From assembly GCF_050589605.1 (NCBI RefSeq), contig NZ_JBNGOO010000018.1: 64,000 bases of DNA; one strand, written 5' to 3'. Made by a program: the position numbers and the translations under genes. The DNA comes from Granulosicoccus sp947495035. GTDB lineage: Bacteria; Pseudomonadota; Gammaproteobacteria; Granulosicoccales; Granulosicoccaceae. The notes beneath the pieces are model-generated. The model made no database searches and was not told the DNA's origin. It saw only the letters and a list, made by a program, of their open reading frames with translations. Shown one piece after another: positions 17,364-26,629 of the stretch (positions are counted from its first letter, which is position 1; each line of letters starts with the position of its first letter).

Positions 17364-18244
17364 TAGTTATCCTGCTTTTTTCGACGTGGCCGTTTTGGCA
17401 GGGCAACGCGATATTTGAACTCGCTGATGACATCGCTGATCAGGTCCAGGCGGTCTGTGCGCACCGGATGAATGGCATAGACGCTACGTGGAATGGGTGC
17501 AGCGTCACGAACCAGAAATACCTCGCCGCCCTTGATTTCATCCGCGATTTCGCGCCAGGAAAAGTAGGCTGCACCACCGAACTCCAGAATGAAATCCAGC
17601 GCAACACTGGCGTTGGCGATTCGTATGGCGGGCTCCGGGGCATCGGGATAGAGTCGGCGATGCTGGAGCGCAGCACTCAGTCCCCAGTCGACACTGATGT
17701 AGCCATCTGCCATGGCCTCTTCGACAGTGACGTCCGGACGGGTCGAGGCCATGACCAGCTCCAGTTCTGCCACTTGCACTATATTGATGATATCGATCTG
17801 GGGAGGTTCCAGAATGAACCCCAGATCAAGCTGTCCGTCGAGAAGCTTGCGAATGAGTGTCTCGGGAGTGTGGTATTCGAGAATGAGGGCCAGCTCCGGA
17901 TAGGTGCGGTGCACATCGTGTACCCACTCCTGCATTCCGGCATCCCAGACCCGGATAGTACCGCCCACGGCAAGCTGGGACGCTGTCTGTCCGAGTGAGA
18001 CATCATGCCGAGCCTTGCGCCACTCCGCAATGAGGCGTTCCGCATAGCGTTTGAAGCGGTGCCCTTCCGGTGTCAGGTCGATCTGCCGCTTCTGACGGAT
18101 GAACAAGGGCACGCCCAGCGTTTCTTCGAGCAGTTTGATTCTGGAACTGACAGCCGCCTGTGTTACAAACAGTTCTTCGGAGGCCTTGCGGAAATGCCGT
18201 AATCGCTCGACTTCAAGAAAGGTTCGGAGCAGCTCTATGTCCAT
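17363..18244 (-). CDS. LysR-family transcriptional regulator (HdfR-like)
   Basis: A 293-residue LysR-type regulator. The N-terminal helix-turn-helix spans about residues 5-60 (FRKASEELFVTQAAVSSRIK, then LEETLGVPLFIR), and the start MDIELLRTFLEVERLRHF is close to HdfR. A periplasmic-binding-like effector domain follows. The C terminus is basic (KRPRRKKQDN). It heads a leftward unit with the small frame and the deacylase, which it may regulate, unlike most LysR genes that diverge from their targets. Confidence 0.9.
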   Translation of the reverse strand: MDIELLRTFLEVERLRHFRKASEELFVTQAAVSSRIKLLEETLGVPLFIRQKRQIDLTPEGHRFKRYAERLIAEWRKARHDVSLGQTASQLAVGGTIRVWDAGMQEWVHDVHRTYPELALILEYHTPETLIRKLLDGQLDLGFILEPPQIDIINIVQVAELELVMASTRPDVTVEEAMADGYISVDWGLSAALQHRRLYPDAPEPAIRIANASVALDFILEFGGAAYFSWREIADEIKGGEVFLVRDAAPIPRSVYAIHPVRTDRLDLISDVISEFKYRVALPKRPRRKKQDN

Positions 18245-18479
18245 GAACGACAGTTGATTTCAGGAGACAAGCCTTGAAGCATATACCTTACCGAATGCTT
18301 CTGTGTGTTGAATCAGGCTCTGGGGATGAAGCGCTGCGTCAGCGGTAGTCATAGCCATCCATCATCGTTCGGAGTGTGGCAAGTGGTTCGGTCTTCTACA
18401 GTCATTTGTAGTGTCGAGCTCGCTCCCGGGCGGTAGTAAGTGATTGCGAGTATTGACGTTCTGCTCTGCTGCGATAACC

Positions 18480-18710
18480 TCACGACTTGCCGCGCTGGCA
18501 CTTGAGAGCGTCGCCCAGGGTACGAGCACTCCAGCCGATCATGACACCGATCAGCAGTACCAACCCGATCAGCACTGAACGCGGGATTTCGAAGCGCCAG
18601 CGGAGAAACTGGATATCGACCAGGCCGACATTCTGCGCACTGAAGATCACTACCATCAGAAACAGGATCATGGATATGCCTATTCGGGTGCGAAGATAGT
18701 TTGTATTCAT
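18480..18710 (-). CDS. LapA-domain inner membrane protein
   Basis: A 76-residue protein with two transmembrane helices (about residues 10-27 and 44-62) joined by a short loop with AQNVGLVDIQFLRWRFEIPR, the signature region of the LapA (DUF1049) domain. E. coli LapA works with LapB in controlling LpxC turnover and LPS assembly; here lapB is not adjacent, so a role in LPS control is only possible. ATG 18710 (MNTNYLRTR) fits the family; the frame extends upstream without similarity. Confidence 0.75.
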   Translation of the reverse strand: MNTNYLRTRIGISMILFLMVVIFSAQNVGLVDIQFLRWRFEIPRSVLIGLVLLIGVMIGWSARTLGDALKCQRGKS

Positions 18711-19337
18711 TCGAAAGGTATCGTTGTTGTCGCGGTAGTGATTCTGTTGATTCCTGGATGACAGGCCCTGTGTGCCTGCCTGAACACGTTCATGGCACGG
18801 TAGCGGCGCATCGCGGTTGTATGGAGTAACGGGTCGAGAATTGTCGCCATCTGCGCGATCGATAACAGGTGAATGCACCTCAGTACTCTTCCCAACCCGG
18901 ACCTCGAGACACATCGGAAGTTATCCGATTGCCTTCCGTTTTGTTTCCGGGGATGCGTCCTGTGAATCTCTGGTTGGGTGGGTTCCAGCTTGTTTCCGGT
19001 CGGTTGTCGAGTGGCGCGAATGATCGGGTAACACCTTCAACAAGTAAAATTGAATAAAATTGTGACAATGATAAAAATAATTTGTTGATAGGTGTTTGTG
19101 TACCACCATGCCTTGAGCGTATGGTGAAGGGTTCAAGCTGCAGTCGAGTCGTCTGCAGACATGCATCAATGGCGAAGAGGTTCGAATCTGACGCAAGGCA
19201 ATATTTTGTTACGGCCTCTATTTTTCTGAGATTCGGGGCAGTGGCTGACCATCATCGTTTGCCAGGGTAGTCGGAGACGTCATTGCTTGTTGTCTTGTAG
19301 CCGTTCGACGATCAACTGTGCGTAGAGGCATGGCAAC
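18711..19337. other. Long intergenic region with AT-rich core
   Basis: No credible gene was found in 627 bp. Short frames on both strands lack domains. The part at about 19040-19090 is distinctly AT-rich against its surroundings and may hold promoters for the tail-sheath gene or for the leftward lapA-like gene, but no box is convincing. Confidence 0.4.
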
Positions 19338-20969
19338 ATGGCGAATTCACCCGACAACCCCATGGTGACGAACGACGGAATCAAGGTTTTGCCCTCGCGG
19401 ATTGTGGCGGTCCCCACCGGTGTACCGGTGTTCATCGGCTATACCCGCAAAGCCGGCGAGGCTGATCAAAGTCTGAGCGGCAAGCCCGTTCGGATTGCAT
19501 CGTTCGGCGAGTTCGAACGGGTGTTCGGGGCAGGCCCTGATCCGGTGCTGACGATTGATGAATTCTCTTGCGATGAGACCGGGGAACCGGCCATGGCTGA
19601 CGGTGCCGCTTCCTATACCTTGCGTCGAGTGACGCCTGCATTCCATCTGTTTCAGAGTCTGGAGTTGTTCTATCTCAATGGTGGCGAATCCTGCTACATC
19701 ATCTCGGTTGGAGACTATGGGGAGGTACCTGCAGCAGCGACATTGATCGCAGGATTGGAGGTGCTGGAGAACGTGGCAGAGCCCAGTCTGGTTCTTGTTC
19801 CTGATGCCGTGTCTCTGGATTCCCTGAGCGAGTGCGTCTCGGTCCAGCAGGCAGTACTGGCTCATTGTGCGCGAAGCGAGGGTCGGTTTGCCATTCTTGA
19901 TATTCCTGAAGGCTATCGCTCACGCGACGACGGCAAGGATTGCATCGGGCAGTTTCGCGGAGCACTCGGTATCAACCACTTGAGTTACGGTGCCGCCTAT
20001 TATCCGTGGTTGTACTTGAAGCCATCGCTGCTGCCTGACCCGTCATTCCGTAATCTTGATAGCGAGAGTCGCATGACCTTGGGCAGAATCATTGGCAAGG
20101 AGCAGGACAAGGAGCAGGACAAGGAGCAGGACAAGGAGCAGGGTAAGGAGCAGGGTAAAGAGCGAGGACATGAATCGGACGCCGGTCTTGGAGAGGCAGT
20201 CGCTTGTGACGCGGAAGTCGACAGCGATGCTGACTTTGGAGATATTCAGGCATTGTCAAACCGACTGATCGAAGGACTTCAGCTGGGCACTTCGATAGAG
20301 ATAGACGGGGATGCTGGCAAACTGGAGCTCGCGTTGCGCGAACGCAGCCTTGCCTATCGGCAGTATGTTCGCAAGTGCCGGGAATTGCTGTCGCTGGTGC
20401 CGCCGGGAGGGGCAGTTGCCGGACTCTATGTTTCCGTTGACACTGGTCGTGGAGTCTGGCAATCACCGGCCAATGTCAGCTTGAACGGAATATCGAAACC
20501 TGCGGTACGTCTCACCGATGACGATCAGCAGGATCTCAACAATACGCCCCAGGGAAAGTCCATCAATACCATCCGGTCTTTTGCAGGAAGAGGTGTGCTG
20601 GTATGGGGAGGTCGAACGCTGGATGGCAACAGTGATCAATGGCGCTACATCAGTGTGCGTCGAACGGTGATCATGGTTGAACACTCGATTCGTCGTGCCT
20701 GCCAGGCGTATGTATTCTCGCCCAATGATGCTGGTACCTGGAACGCGATGAAGTCAGTGATCAACCCGTTTCTCGAGGACATCTGGCGGCAAGGGGGATT
20801 GAGGGGGAGCAAGGCGGATGAGGCTTATGCCGTACGTCTGGGACTGGGAGAGACCATGACCGAGCAGGACGTCCTGCAAGGGCAATTGCACATTCAGGTG
20901 ATGATGGCATTGTTGCGTCCGGCGGAATTCCTTGTCATCACCATTACCCTCGATATGCAAACCCATTGA
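19338..20969 (+). CDS. Contractile phage-tail sheath protein, orphan
   Basis: A 543-residue sheath protein of the kind found in phage tails, R-type pyocins and extracellular contractile injection systems. The N terminus (VPTGVPVFIGYT) and the C-terminal block (GVLVWGGRTLDG, YISVRRTVIMVEHSIRR, RPAEFLVITI) are typical of the sheath fold that inserts C-terminal strands into neighbouring subunits. A (KEQD)n-rich charged insertion at residues 254-277 is unusual and would sit on a surface loop. No tube, baseplate, spike, ATPase or phage gene is nearby, so any partner machine must be encoded elsewhere. Confidence 0.85.
   Translation: MANSPDNPMVTNDGIKVLPSRIVAVPTGVPVFIGYTRKAGEADQSLSGKPVRIASFGEFERVFGAGPDPVLTIDEFSCDETGEPAMADGAASYTLRRVTPAFHLFQSLELFYLNGGESCYIISVGDYGEVPAAATLIAGLEVLENVAEPSLVLVPDAVSLDSLSECVSVQQAVLAHCARSEGRFAILDIPEGYRSRDDGKDCIGQFRGALGINHLSYGAAYYPWLYLKPSLLPDPSFRNLDSESRMTLGRIIGKEQDKEQDKEQDKEQGKEQGKERGHESDAGLGEAVACDAEVDSDADFGDIQALSNRLIEGLQLGTSIEIDGDAGKLELALRERSLAYRQYVRKCRELLSLVPPGGAVAGLYVSVDTGRGVWQSPANVSLNGISKPAVRLTDDDQQDLNNTPQGKSINTIRSFAGRGVLVWGGRTLDGNSDQWRYISVRRTVIMVEHSIRRACQAYVFSPNDAGTWNAMKSVINPFLEDIWRQGGLRGSKADEAYAVRLGLGETMTEQDVLQGQLHIQVMMALLRPAEFLVITITLDMQTH
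20097..20168. repeat. 12-bp repeat inside the sheath gene
   Basis: Six 12-bp units, consensus aaggagcaggac drifting to aaggagcagggt, encode K-E-Q-D/G. The length keeps the reading frame. Confidence 0.9.
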
Positions 20970-21085
20970 TCTTGAGAGAAATCGGCACCGGCGTGTTTAT
21001 TGAATTCTGGTTATCATTCCACCCCGATTGAGCAGAGTGCTGGTCCGCCACGACAGGATCAGATGCCACCATCAGGAAAGAATGA

Positions 21086-22090
21086 ATGTTGCAAGAAGCA
21101 GGGTTGACTCACGAGCAGTTTCTGGAGCGTGTAGCGGTGTTGGCGAATGAGGCTCTGCAACTCTGGCCACTACCGGCTGGAGCAACGGCCCGTTTGATCA
21201 ATTTGTCCGAAAATGCCACCTTTCTAGTTGAGGCTTCTGGTGGTTACAGGTCTGTTCTTCGCGTACATCGGCAGGGCTATCATTCACGGCAGGCGATTCT
21301 GTCTGAACTGGCCTGGATGATGGATCTGAACCAGAACGGGCAGGTGCCAGCTCCTGAATCCATTGCTGGTCGTAACGGTGAGGTAGTGCAAGAGTGGAGC
21401 GTTGATGGGATGCCGGGAACACGCTATCTTGTACTGTTCAAGTTCATTGAGGGAATTGAGCCGCACCCGACACAGGACCTTGTATCCTCCTTCGAGGAGC
21501 TGGGCGAGATTGCGGCGCGTACTCATCTGCACTCACTGGGCTGGCGTAGACCTTCAGGGTTCGAGCGTCTCGTCTGGGACCTGGCAGCAGTTTTTGGTGA
21601 TGAACCGATATGGGGTGACTGGCGTCACGCACCCGCCATGGACGCTGAATCTATGGAGCTATTGGAGCACCTTCAGGAGCGTATCATTCAACGATTACAG
21701 CAATACGGAACCGGTAGCGATCGCTATGGCCTTATTCACGCAGACATGAGATTGGCCAATCTGCTGATTGACAACGGGGCGACGCGGCTGATTGATTTTG
21801 ATGACTGTGGATCAGGGTGGTTCATGTACGACTTTGCTGCGTCGATCAGTTTCATGGAGGATCACCCGCAAGTTCCCGCCTTGAAGGAAGCATGGATTGC
21901 CGGTTATCGTAGAGCCCGCCCATTGACCGACGATGACGAAGCCGAGATGGACACCTTTGTGATGTTGCGGCGCCTGGCCTTGTGCGCCTGGATAGGGACT
22001 CACAGCGAGGTCGATATTGCAAGGGAGTTGGCTCCTGTTTTCGTGCCGGTGACGGCGGAGCTGGCAAGACGCTATTTGCAGCAGGAGTAA
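21086..22090 (+). CDS. APH-fold small-molecule kinase
   Basis: A 334-residue protein of the aminoglycoside-phosphotransferase/choline-kinase/SrkA superfamily. The catalytic loop YGLIHADMRLANLLID places the catalytic Asp at residue 220 and the Mg-binding Asn at 225; LIDFDDCG gives the second metal Asp. Length is close to homoserine- and stress-response kinases rather than to drug-resistance enzymes, so a metabolic or protein substrate is more likely. It starts 116 bp after the sheath gene on the same strand. Co-function with the sheath is not supported by anything beyond position. Confidence 0.8.
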   Translation: MLQEAGLTHEQFLERVAVLANEALQLWPLPAGATARLINLSENATFLVEASGGYRSVLRVHRQGYHSRQAILSELAWMMDLNQNGQVPAPESIAGRNGEVVQEWSVDGMPGTRYLVLFKFIEGIEPHPTQDLVSSFEELGEIAARTHLHSLGWRRPSGFERLVWDLAAVFGDEPIWGDWRHAPAMDAESMELLEHLQERIIQRLQQYGTGSDRYGLIHADMRLANLLIDNGATRLIDFDDCGSGWFMYDFAASISFMEDHPQVPALKEAWIAGYRRARPLTDDDEAEMDTFVMLRRLALCAWIGTHSEVDIARELAPVFVPVTAELARRYLQQE

Positions 22091-22234
22091 CGCATTGCGA
22101 CGTCGGTCGGATATTGGGGCAGCGATTCCGAGACAAGGACTGGTTCTTGGTACGGAAAGCGGCCGTTGCGGTGCAGTTTGTTTCGCCTGTTCATGCGACA
22201 TTCAACAATCATGAGGGCAAGATGCTTGAGTCCT

Positions 22235-22240
22235 TATAAT
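22235..22240 (+). promoter_or_regulatory. Perfect -10 box before the 6-bp repeat
   Basis: TATAAT stands five bases before the tcggtg array. The -35 region 17-18 bp upstream is poor. If it is used, transcription would start at the array edge and the repeat would lie in the leader of the FAD monooxygenase mRNA. Confidence 0.35.
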
Positions 22241-22244
22241 GACT

Positions 22245-22322
<78 letters not shown>

Positions 22323-22385
22323 GCAGGCTCATCGATCCGTGTGAGCACTGGCGCCTGTCGTGTTGAGATTTCAAGGGGGAAGGGC

Positions 22386-23462
22386 ATGCAGAGAGTACTG
22401 GTTGTGGGGGCAGGACCGGCCGGACTGACCGTTGCGCTTGAACTTGCCCGTCAAGGCTTGAAGCCGGATATCATCGAGAAGAACCCGGTTGGATCGACTT
22501 TTTCCCGTGCTGTCGGTCTGCTGCCATCGAGCATGCAGATTTTCGAAGCTTCCGGAGTGGCGGAAACGATACGACGGGAGGCCATTGTGTTTGAGGCAGC
22601 CGTTTTTCATGTCGATGCGAAACAGACAGCCCGTGTGTCACTGCTTGCGGAGAGTGGTCAGAAGTCGATGTTGTTGGGTCTGGCACAAGACCGAACGGAA
22701 GCCATTCTGAAAACTGCCTTGCAGAATGCAGGTGTCACGGTTGGACATGGCGTCGAACTGGTATCACTTGATCTGAAGAAATCTCACGCCATAGCCACAT
22801 TGTGTTCCGGTGAAGGAGGCAGAGAGGTCAGGGAATACGATCTGGTGGTCGGGGCCGACGGTGTGCGCAGCAACGTTCGCAGGAGTCTCGGGATGGCGTT
22901 CGAAGGCTTCGATCTCCCTGAGTTGTGGTCCATTGCAGATATCGATGTAGAAGGTTGGGACACATCCGTGTTCAGTGTGTTTCGCATGTCGGGTGGGCGT
23001 GTTGCGGTTGTTGCACCACTGGAGAAGAATCGCGTACGCGTCATCGCCAATACGGAAGACGCTGTCAAGAGCTTGCCCGTGCCCATCACGGTCACCCGAA
23101 CCCGTCGAACAGCTACATTCAGAATCTCGGTGCGACAGGTGCCGCAGTACAATCACGGGCCTGTATACCTGGTTGGAGATGCGGCTCATTGCCATTCACC
23201 GGTTGGCGGTAGAGGCATGAATCTCGGGATTTCCGACGCCGCGGATCTGGCCAGACGAATTATCGAAGGCGATCTGGAAGGCTATGGTGTCACTCGCCAT
23301 GCAGCCGGGCGAGATACCATCAAGTTCAGTGAGCGAGCACGCCGTGCGATGACAACCCGTAGTCCTGTCGTGAGGTTCGTGTTGTCAACGATGCTGAAGC
23401 TACTCGAGCGACACGACAGATTGCGGGAGCCTTTGCTTCGACGGTTGCTTGAATTACGCTGA
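22386..23462 (+). CDS. FAD-dependent aromatic-ring-type monooxygenase
   Basis: A 358-residue class A flavoprotein monooxygenase (PHBH-like). It has the Rossmann motif VVGAGPAGLTVALELARQG from residue 6, the DG motif VVGADGVRSNVRRSLG, and the second FAD motif YLVGDAAHCHSPVGGRGMN. NADPH and oxygen would be used to hydroxylate an aromatic or quinone-like substrate, which is not identifiable. I chose ATG 22386 because a purine-rich AAGGGGGAAGG precedes it and the fold begins there; the 49-residue upstream extension is only repeat-derived (SV)n and would block a normal N terminus. Confidence 0.88.
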   Translation: MQRVLVVGAGPAGLTVALELARQGLKPDIIEKNPVGSTFSRAVGLLPSSMQIFEASGVAETIRREAIVFEAAVFHVDAKQTARVSLLAESGQKSMLLGLAQDRTEAILKTALQNAGVTVGHGVELVSLDLKKSHAIATLCSGEGGREVREYDLVVGADGVRSNVRRSLGMAFEGFDLPELWSIADIDVEGWDTSVFSVFRMSGGRVAVVAPLEKNRVRVIANTEDAVKSLPVPITVTRTRRTATFRISVRQVPQYNHGPVYLVGDAAHCHSPVGGRGMNLGISDAADLARRIIEGDLEGYGVTRHAAGRDTIKFSERARRAMTTRSPVVRFVLSTMLKLLERHDRLREPLLRRLLELR

Positions 23463-23544
23463 TTGCCGGGAGTTTGCCGGGAGTTTGCCGGGAGTCAGGC
23501 AAGAGTCAGGCAAGAGTCAGGCAAGAGTCAGGCAAGAGTCAGGC
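23463..23544. repeat. Two abutting 11-bp tandem repeats
   Basis: Three copies of ttgccgggagt are followed directly by four and a half copies of caggcaagagt, beginning at the stop codon of the monooxygenase gene. The two units share gagt at their junction and seem to have arisen from one another. Confidence 0.9.
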
Positions 23545-23665
23545 GGTCGAATCTGATTTGGTTCCTCCATGAGTAAATCACCAGCGCTGATGCGAAGACG
23601 GGAAGAACGCATTCCAGCCTGATAACATGGAGGTTCGATCCACGAATATTCATTTCCCTAAATCC

Positions 23666-23968
23666 ATGATTCACGTTGTCGCAATTCTTACCGCAAAGCC
23701 AGGCAAGGGCCCCGAGTTGCTGGAGGCTATAGCGAAGGTGGTGCCTCAGGTTCACGCAGAAAAAGGCTGTATCGAGTATCAACCGGTTACGGATGCAGAA
23801 AATGCAGGGGCATCGCAGGACAAGGTCGGTCCTGATTCACTGGTTGTCATTGAAAAATGGGACACGCTAGACGATCTCAAGGCGCACTCCGCTTCCGCTC
23901 ACATGGCTGCATTCGGCAAATCAGTGGCAGACATCATGGTTGGCAAAACGGTCCACGTTCTCGATTGA
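23666..23968 (+). CDS. Antibiotic biosynthesis monooxygenase (ABM) family protein
   Basis: A 100-residue dimeric ferredoxin-like protein of the ABM/YgiN family. MIHVVAILTAKPGKGPELLE, EKGCIEYQP and VIEKWDTLDDLKAHSASAHM are the usual strand and helix markers. Members act as small cofactor-free monooxygenases or quinol oxidases. Start ATG 23666 follows the family start; upstream residues are extra. It lies 200 bp after the FAD monooxygenase across the 11-bp repeats, and may handle a related quinone-type substrate, though that is inference. Confidence 0.8.
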   Translation: MIHVVAILTAKPGKGPELLEAIAKVVPQVHAEKGCIEYQPVTDAENAGASQDKVGPDSLVVIEKWDTLDDLKAHSASAHMAAFGKSVADIMVGKTVHVLD

Positions 23969-24206
23969 ATGACAGAGGGGCTTTCCCGAGGCAGGGTTTC
24001 CGGCAGGCTCGCAATTGAGTCATCTGCCAAGGAGAGAGGCTGTTCATGCTGGCCTCCGCAGCTTGTCAACGTTGAAACCAGACGGTTTCGAAGTCAATAC
24101 ATGAAGTAATCGGCTTTTCCGACACGCGCGTCTTGTCAGTGGCGACAGGTCGCGCTAGTTTGCCAACAAATCACATGAAGACTTTACCAAGGATTGGGTA
24201 TCGAAC

Positions 24207-26606
24207 ATGGAATGGACTCGCGCCATACAGCGCCTGCCCGCAACTGCGCTGCTTCTCGCGTCGTTGACAATTGCCGGTGAGGCGCTTGGGGTATCACTGG
24301 AATGTCCCATCGCATCCTCCACCGGACAACCGGCTTGTGGCAGCAGTGTCGATGTAGGCGCCAATGCACCGAGTAGTTCTCGTTCAGAACACGTGGGTAA
24401 TCCCATCGATGTGGTGTCTGGCAACAAATACCAGAGCGAGATCGATATCAGGCTGGGTGGTTCCAGGCTCTCTCTGGCAAGGCACTACAACAGTTCACAT
24501 GCCGCAGTAAATCTCGGCTTGGGCAATGGCTGGCGGCATACCTACTCGGTGGTGTTGTCCACCAATGGTGAGGACATTCGTCAGATCCAGCAATCTGATG
24601 GACGGTTGATAGAATTCTTCAGACAGGGAGACTTGTTCAGAGCCAATGACGTCTCGGACGGGTACGTGGTTGAATCTGTCAACCGGGCACACGTCTGGTA
24701 TTTGCCGGACGGCCGCAGACTCTCCTTCCATGGGTCCTTTCTCACTCGTCTCACGTTTGCTGATGGCGAGCGTTTGAGCCTGATGTATCGCGGCATGCGT
24801 CTGCACTCCGTGACAGACGATCTCGGGCGGACGCTGCAATTCAACTATGCCGCGGGAGATGTGGGGTTGCCTGTCTATGACATGTCAGCGAACATGTCAG
24901 CCCCTGGACATTTGCAGAGTGTAGACCTGCCTGGCAGGGAACAGATTCGGTTCAATTACTCCGAACGTCAGAATCTGATTTCCGCTATCTATCCCTTTGG
25001 GGCCGCCCGGGATGCCGCTCGTCGCTATCAGTATCGTGATGCTCTGAATCATGCCCTGCTGACCGAACGTGCGGATGGTGTGGGAAGGATAATCGGCCGT
25101 TGGCATTATGACGAGTTGGGACGTGCCGTCAGTTATTCCAGCGGCAGCAACATTCGTTCTGACGGTAGCGAGAGAGGCCCTCCTGATCTGACTCTGTCGT
25201 ATTTGCCGGGAGGCGAGGAAGATTCCGGTGTCACACGAGTGTCATTCCGCAACGGTGTCGAGCAAATCCATGATTGGACACTGAATGACCAAGGGCAGGT
25301 GATTGCACTGGACAGACGTGGTGAGGGTGCCGAACAGACAACTCCGGCTTCGACCAGCTCGACCAACTCGATTACCGAGAGACAGCCGGAAGATGCGCCA
25401 CAGGTGCAACGTTACCCGCACGATGTACTGACAGTACTGTCACTGAGCGAGATGGGATATCCAGCCACGGTACAGTACTCGCTGGATCGCGACGCAACGA
25501 CTCATCTGCTTGAGTCGGAATATGATCAGACTGGCCGTCTCGTTGATGTCAAGTGGTTGAGTGGCGTCCTGGAGGATTTCAATGACGGGCAAGTGGTGAC
25601 AGGCGATGATGTCATTCGCTATGCAAACAGGAGCAAGGCAACTGGCAGAAACCGGGAGGTAGCATTCGCGGCATTGGCTCGCATGGGTCAGATCGCCGGG
25701 ATGGCGTCCGAATTTCTCGAGCAAACGAGCAAGGAGCTGACCGTTGGAAGCCTGGTCACCGGGCAAGAACTTGATCAGGCATGGTGGTCCAATGCCGAGA
25801 AATCAGGCAGGCATGGTTCGGGACAGACACGCAAGGCCAGAAATTCATCGGAAGCAGGAGCAGCAGATCCTTGCCAGGATCCTCTCGAAGACTGCGCTTC
25901 ATTGCTCAGGACTCGAGATTATGCCGAGGTGGCGGAGTGCGCCTATATCGATGCGGATTGCAGCACCAGGTTTGTGGAGGCAGATCTGGCTTCTCTGGGT
26001 CTGGAATTAAGAGATCTGCATGATGGATCATTCCATGCTGAAATATTCCATGACAGGGAAAACGAAGAATATATTGTCTCTTTTGCTGGAACGGATTTTG
26101 TCAGTGGTGGTGATTGGCTATCCAACATTGAACAGGAATTTGGGTTTTCAGCATTTCAGTATGAGAAGGCAGTTCGGCTCGCCGGGCTTCTCGCGGAGGT
26201 TGTTCCATCAGATCAATTGACGTTTGTAGGGCATTCTCTGGGAGGCGGTTTGGCAACTGCCGCCGCAGGCACAGGCGCGGGTGATGCAATCGTTTTCAAT
26301 CCAGCCGCTTTGACACAGGAGTCCGCGGGCAGGTTGAACATCGACTATGAATCCTCGGCCAGCAATACGACCATTTATAGCGTGAGTGGAGAGCTCCTTA
26401 GTGATATCCAGACAAATATCGATTTCACGAATGAGCCGCCGGGGAATTTTCATCTCATGAGGCGTCCGAGTTTTTCCTGGATAAAGGAGAATGTCGATCA
26501 GAACTCGCGGCTGACATATGGCGTGAGAATCGGCGTGACACTTCATGGTATGAAAGCAGTCAGACAATCGCTCGCTGAGTCGATTGACAGGAATTTATGT
26601 GTTTGA
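24207..26606 (+). CDS. Secreted Rhs-like protein with C-terminal lipase domain
   Basis: A 799-residue protein with a Sec signal peptide (about residues 1-28). Residues about 60-140 carry a DUF6531-type Rhs start (NPIDVVSGNKYQSEIDI, LSLARHYNSS), followed by YD-like repeats to about 480. A C-terminal domain from about 590 resembles class 3 lipases, with VSFAGTDF, and the elbow VGHSLGGG containing the predicted nucleophile Ser near 677. It is short for an Rhs toxin and lacks the long shell. It is followed after 23 bp by an ankyrin protein, the arrangement of effector and immunity genes. Phospholipase activity is inferred. Confidence 0.75.
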   Translation: MEWTRAIQRLPATALLLASLTIAGEALGVSLECPIASSTGQPACGSSVDVGANAPSSSRSEHVGNPIDVVSGNKYQSEIDIRLGGSRLSLARHYNSSHAAVNLGLGNGWRHTYSVVLSTNGEDIRQIQQSDGRLIEFFRQGDLFRANDVSDGYVVESVNRAHVWYLPDGRRLSFHGSFLTRLTFADGERLSLMYRGMRLHSVTDDLGRTLQFNYAAGDVGLPVYDMSANMSAPGHLQSVDLPGREQIRFNYSERQNLISAIYPFGAARDAARRYQYRDALNHALLTERADGVGRIIGRWHYDELGRAVSYSSGSNIRSDGSERGPPDLTLSYLPGGEEDSGVTRVSFRNGVEQIHDWTLNDQGQVIALDRRGEGAEQTTPASTSSTNSITERQPEDAPQVQRYPHDVLTVLSLSEMGYPATVQYSLDRDATTHLLESEYDQTGRLVDVKWLSGVLEDFNDGQVVTGDDVIRYANRSKATGRNREVAFAALARMGQIAGMASEFLEQTSKELTVGSLVTGQELDQAWWSNAEKSGRHGSGQTRKARNSSEAGAADPCQDPLEDCASLLRTRDYAEVAECAYIDADCSTRFVEADLASLGLELRDLHDGSFHAEIFHDRENEEYIVSFAGTDFVSGGDWLSNIEQEFGFSAFQYEKAVRLAGLLAEVVPSDQLTFVGHSLGGGLATAAAGTGAGDAIVFNPAALTQESAGRLNIDYESSASNTTIYSVSGELLSDIQTNIDFTNEPPGNFHLMRRPSFSWIKENVDQNSRLTYGVRIGVTLHGMKAVRQSLAESIDRNLCV

Positions 26607-26629
26607 CGGGTCTCAGGAGAGCAGACTAA

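Noticed and set aside
19338..22090. Prophage containing the sheath gene
   Set aside because: No integrase, capsid, portal, terminase or other tail gene accompanies it; the next genes are an ordinary kinase and monooxygenase.
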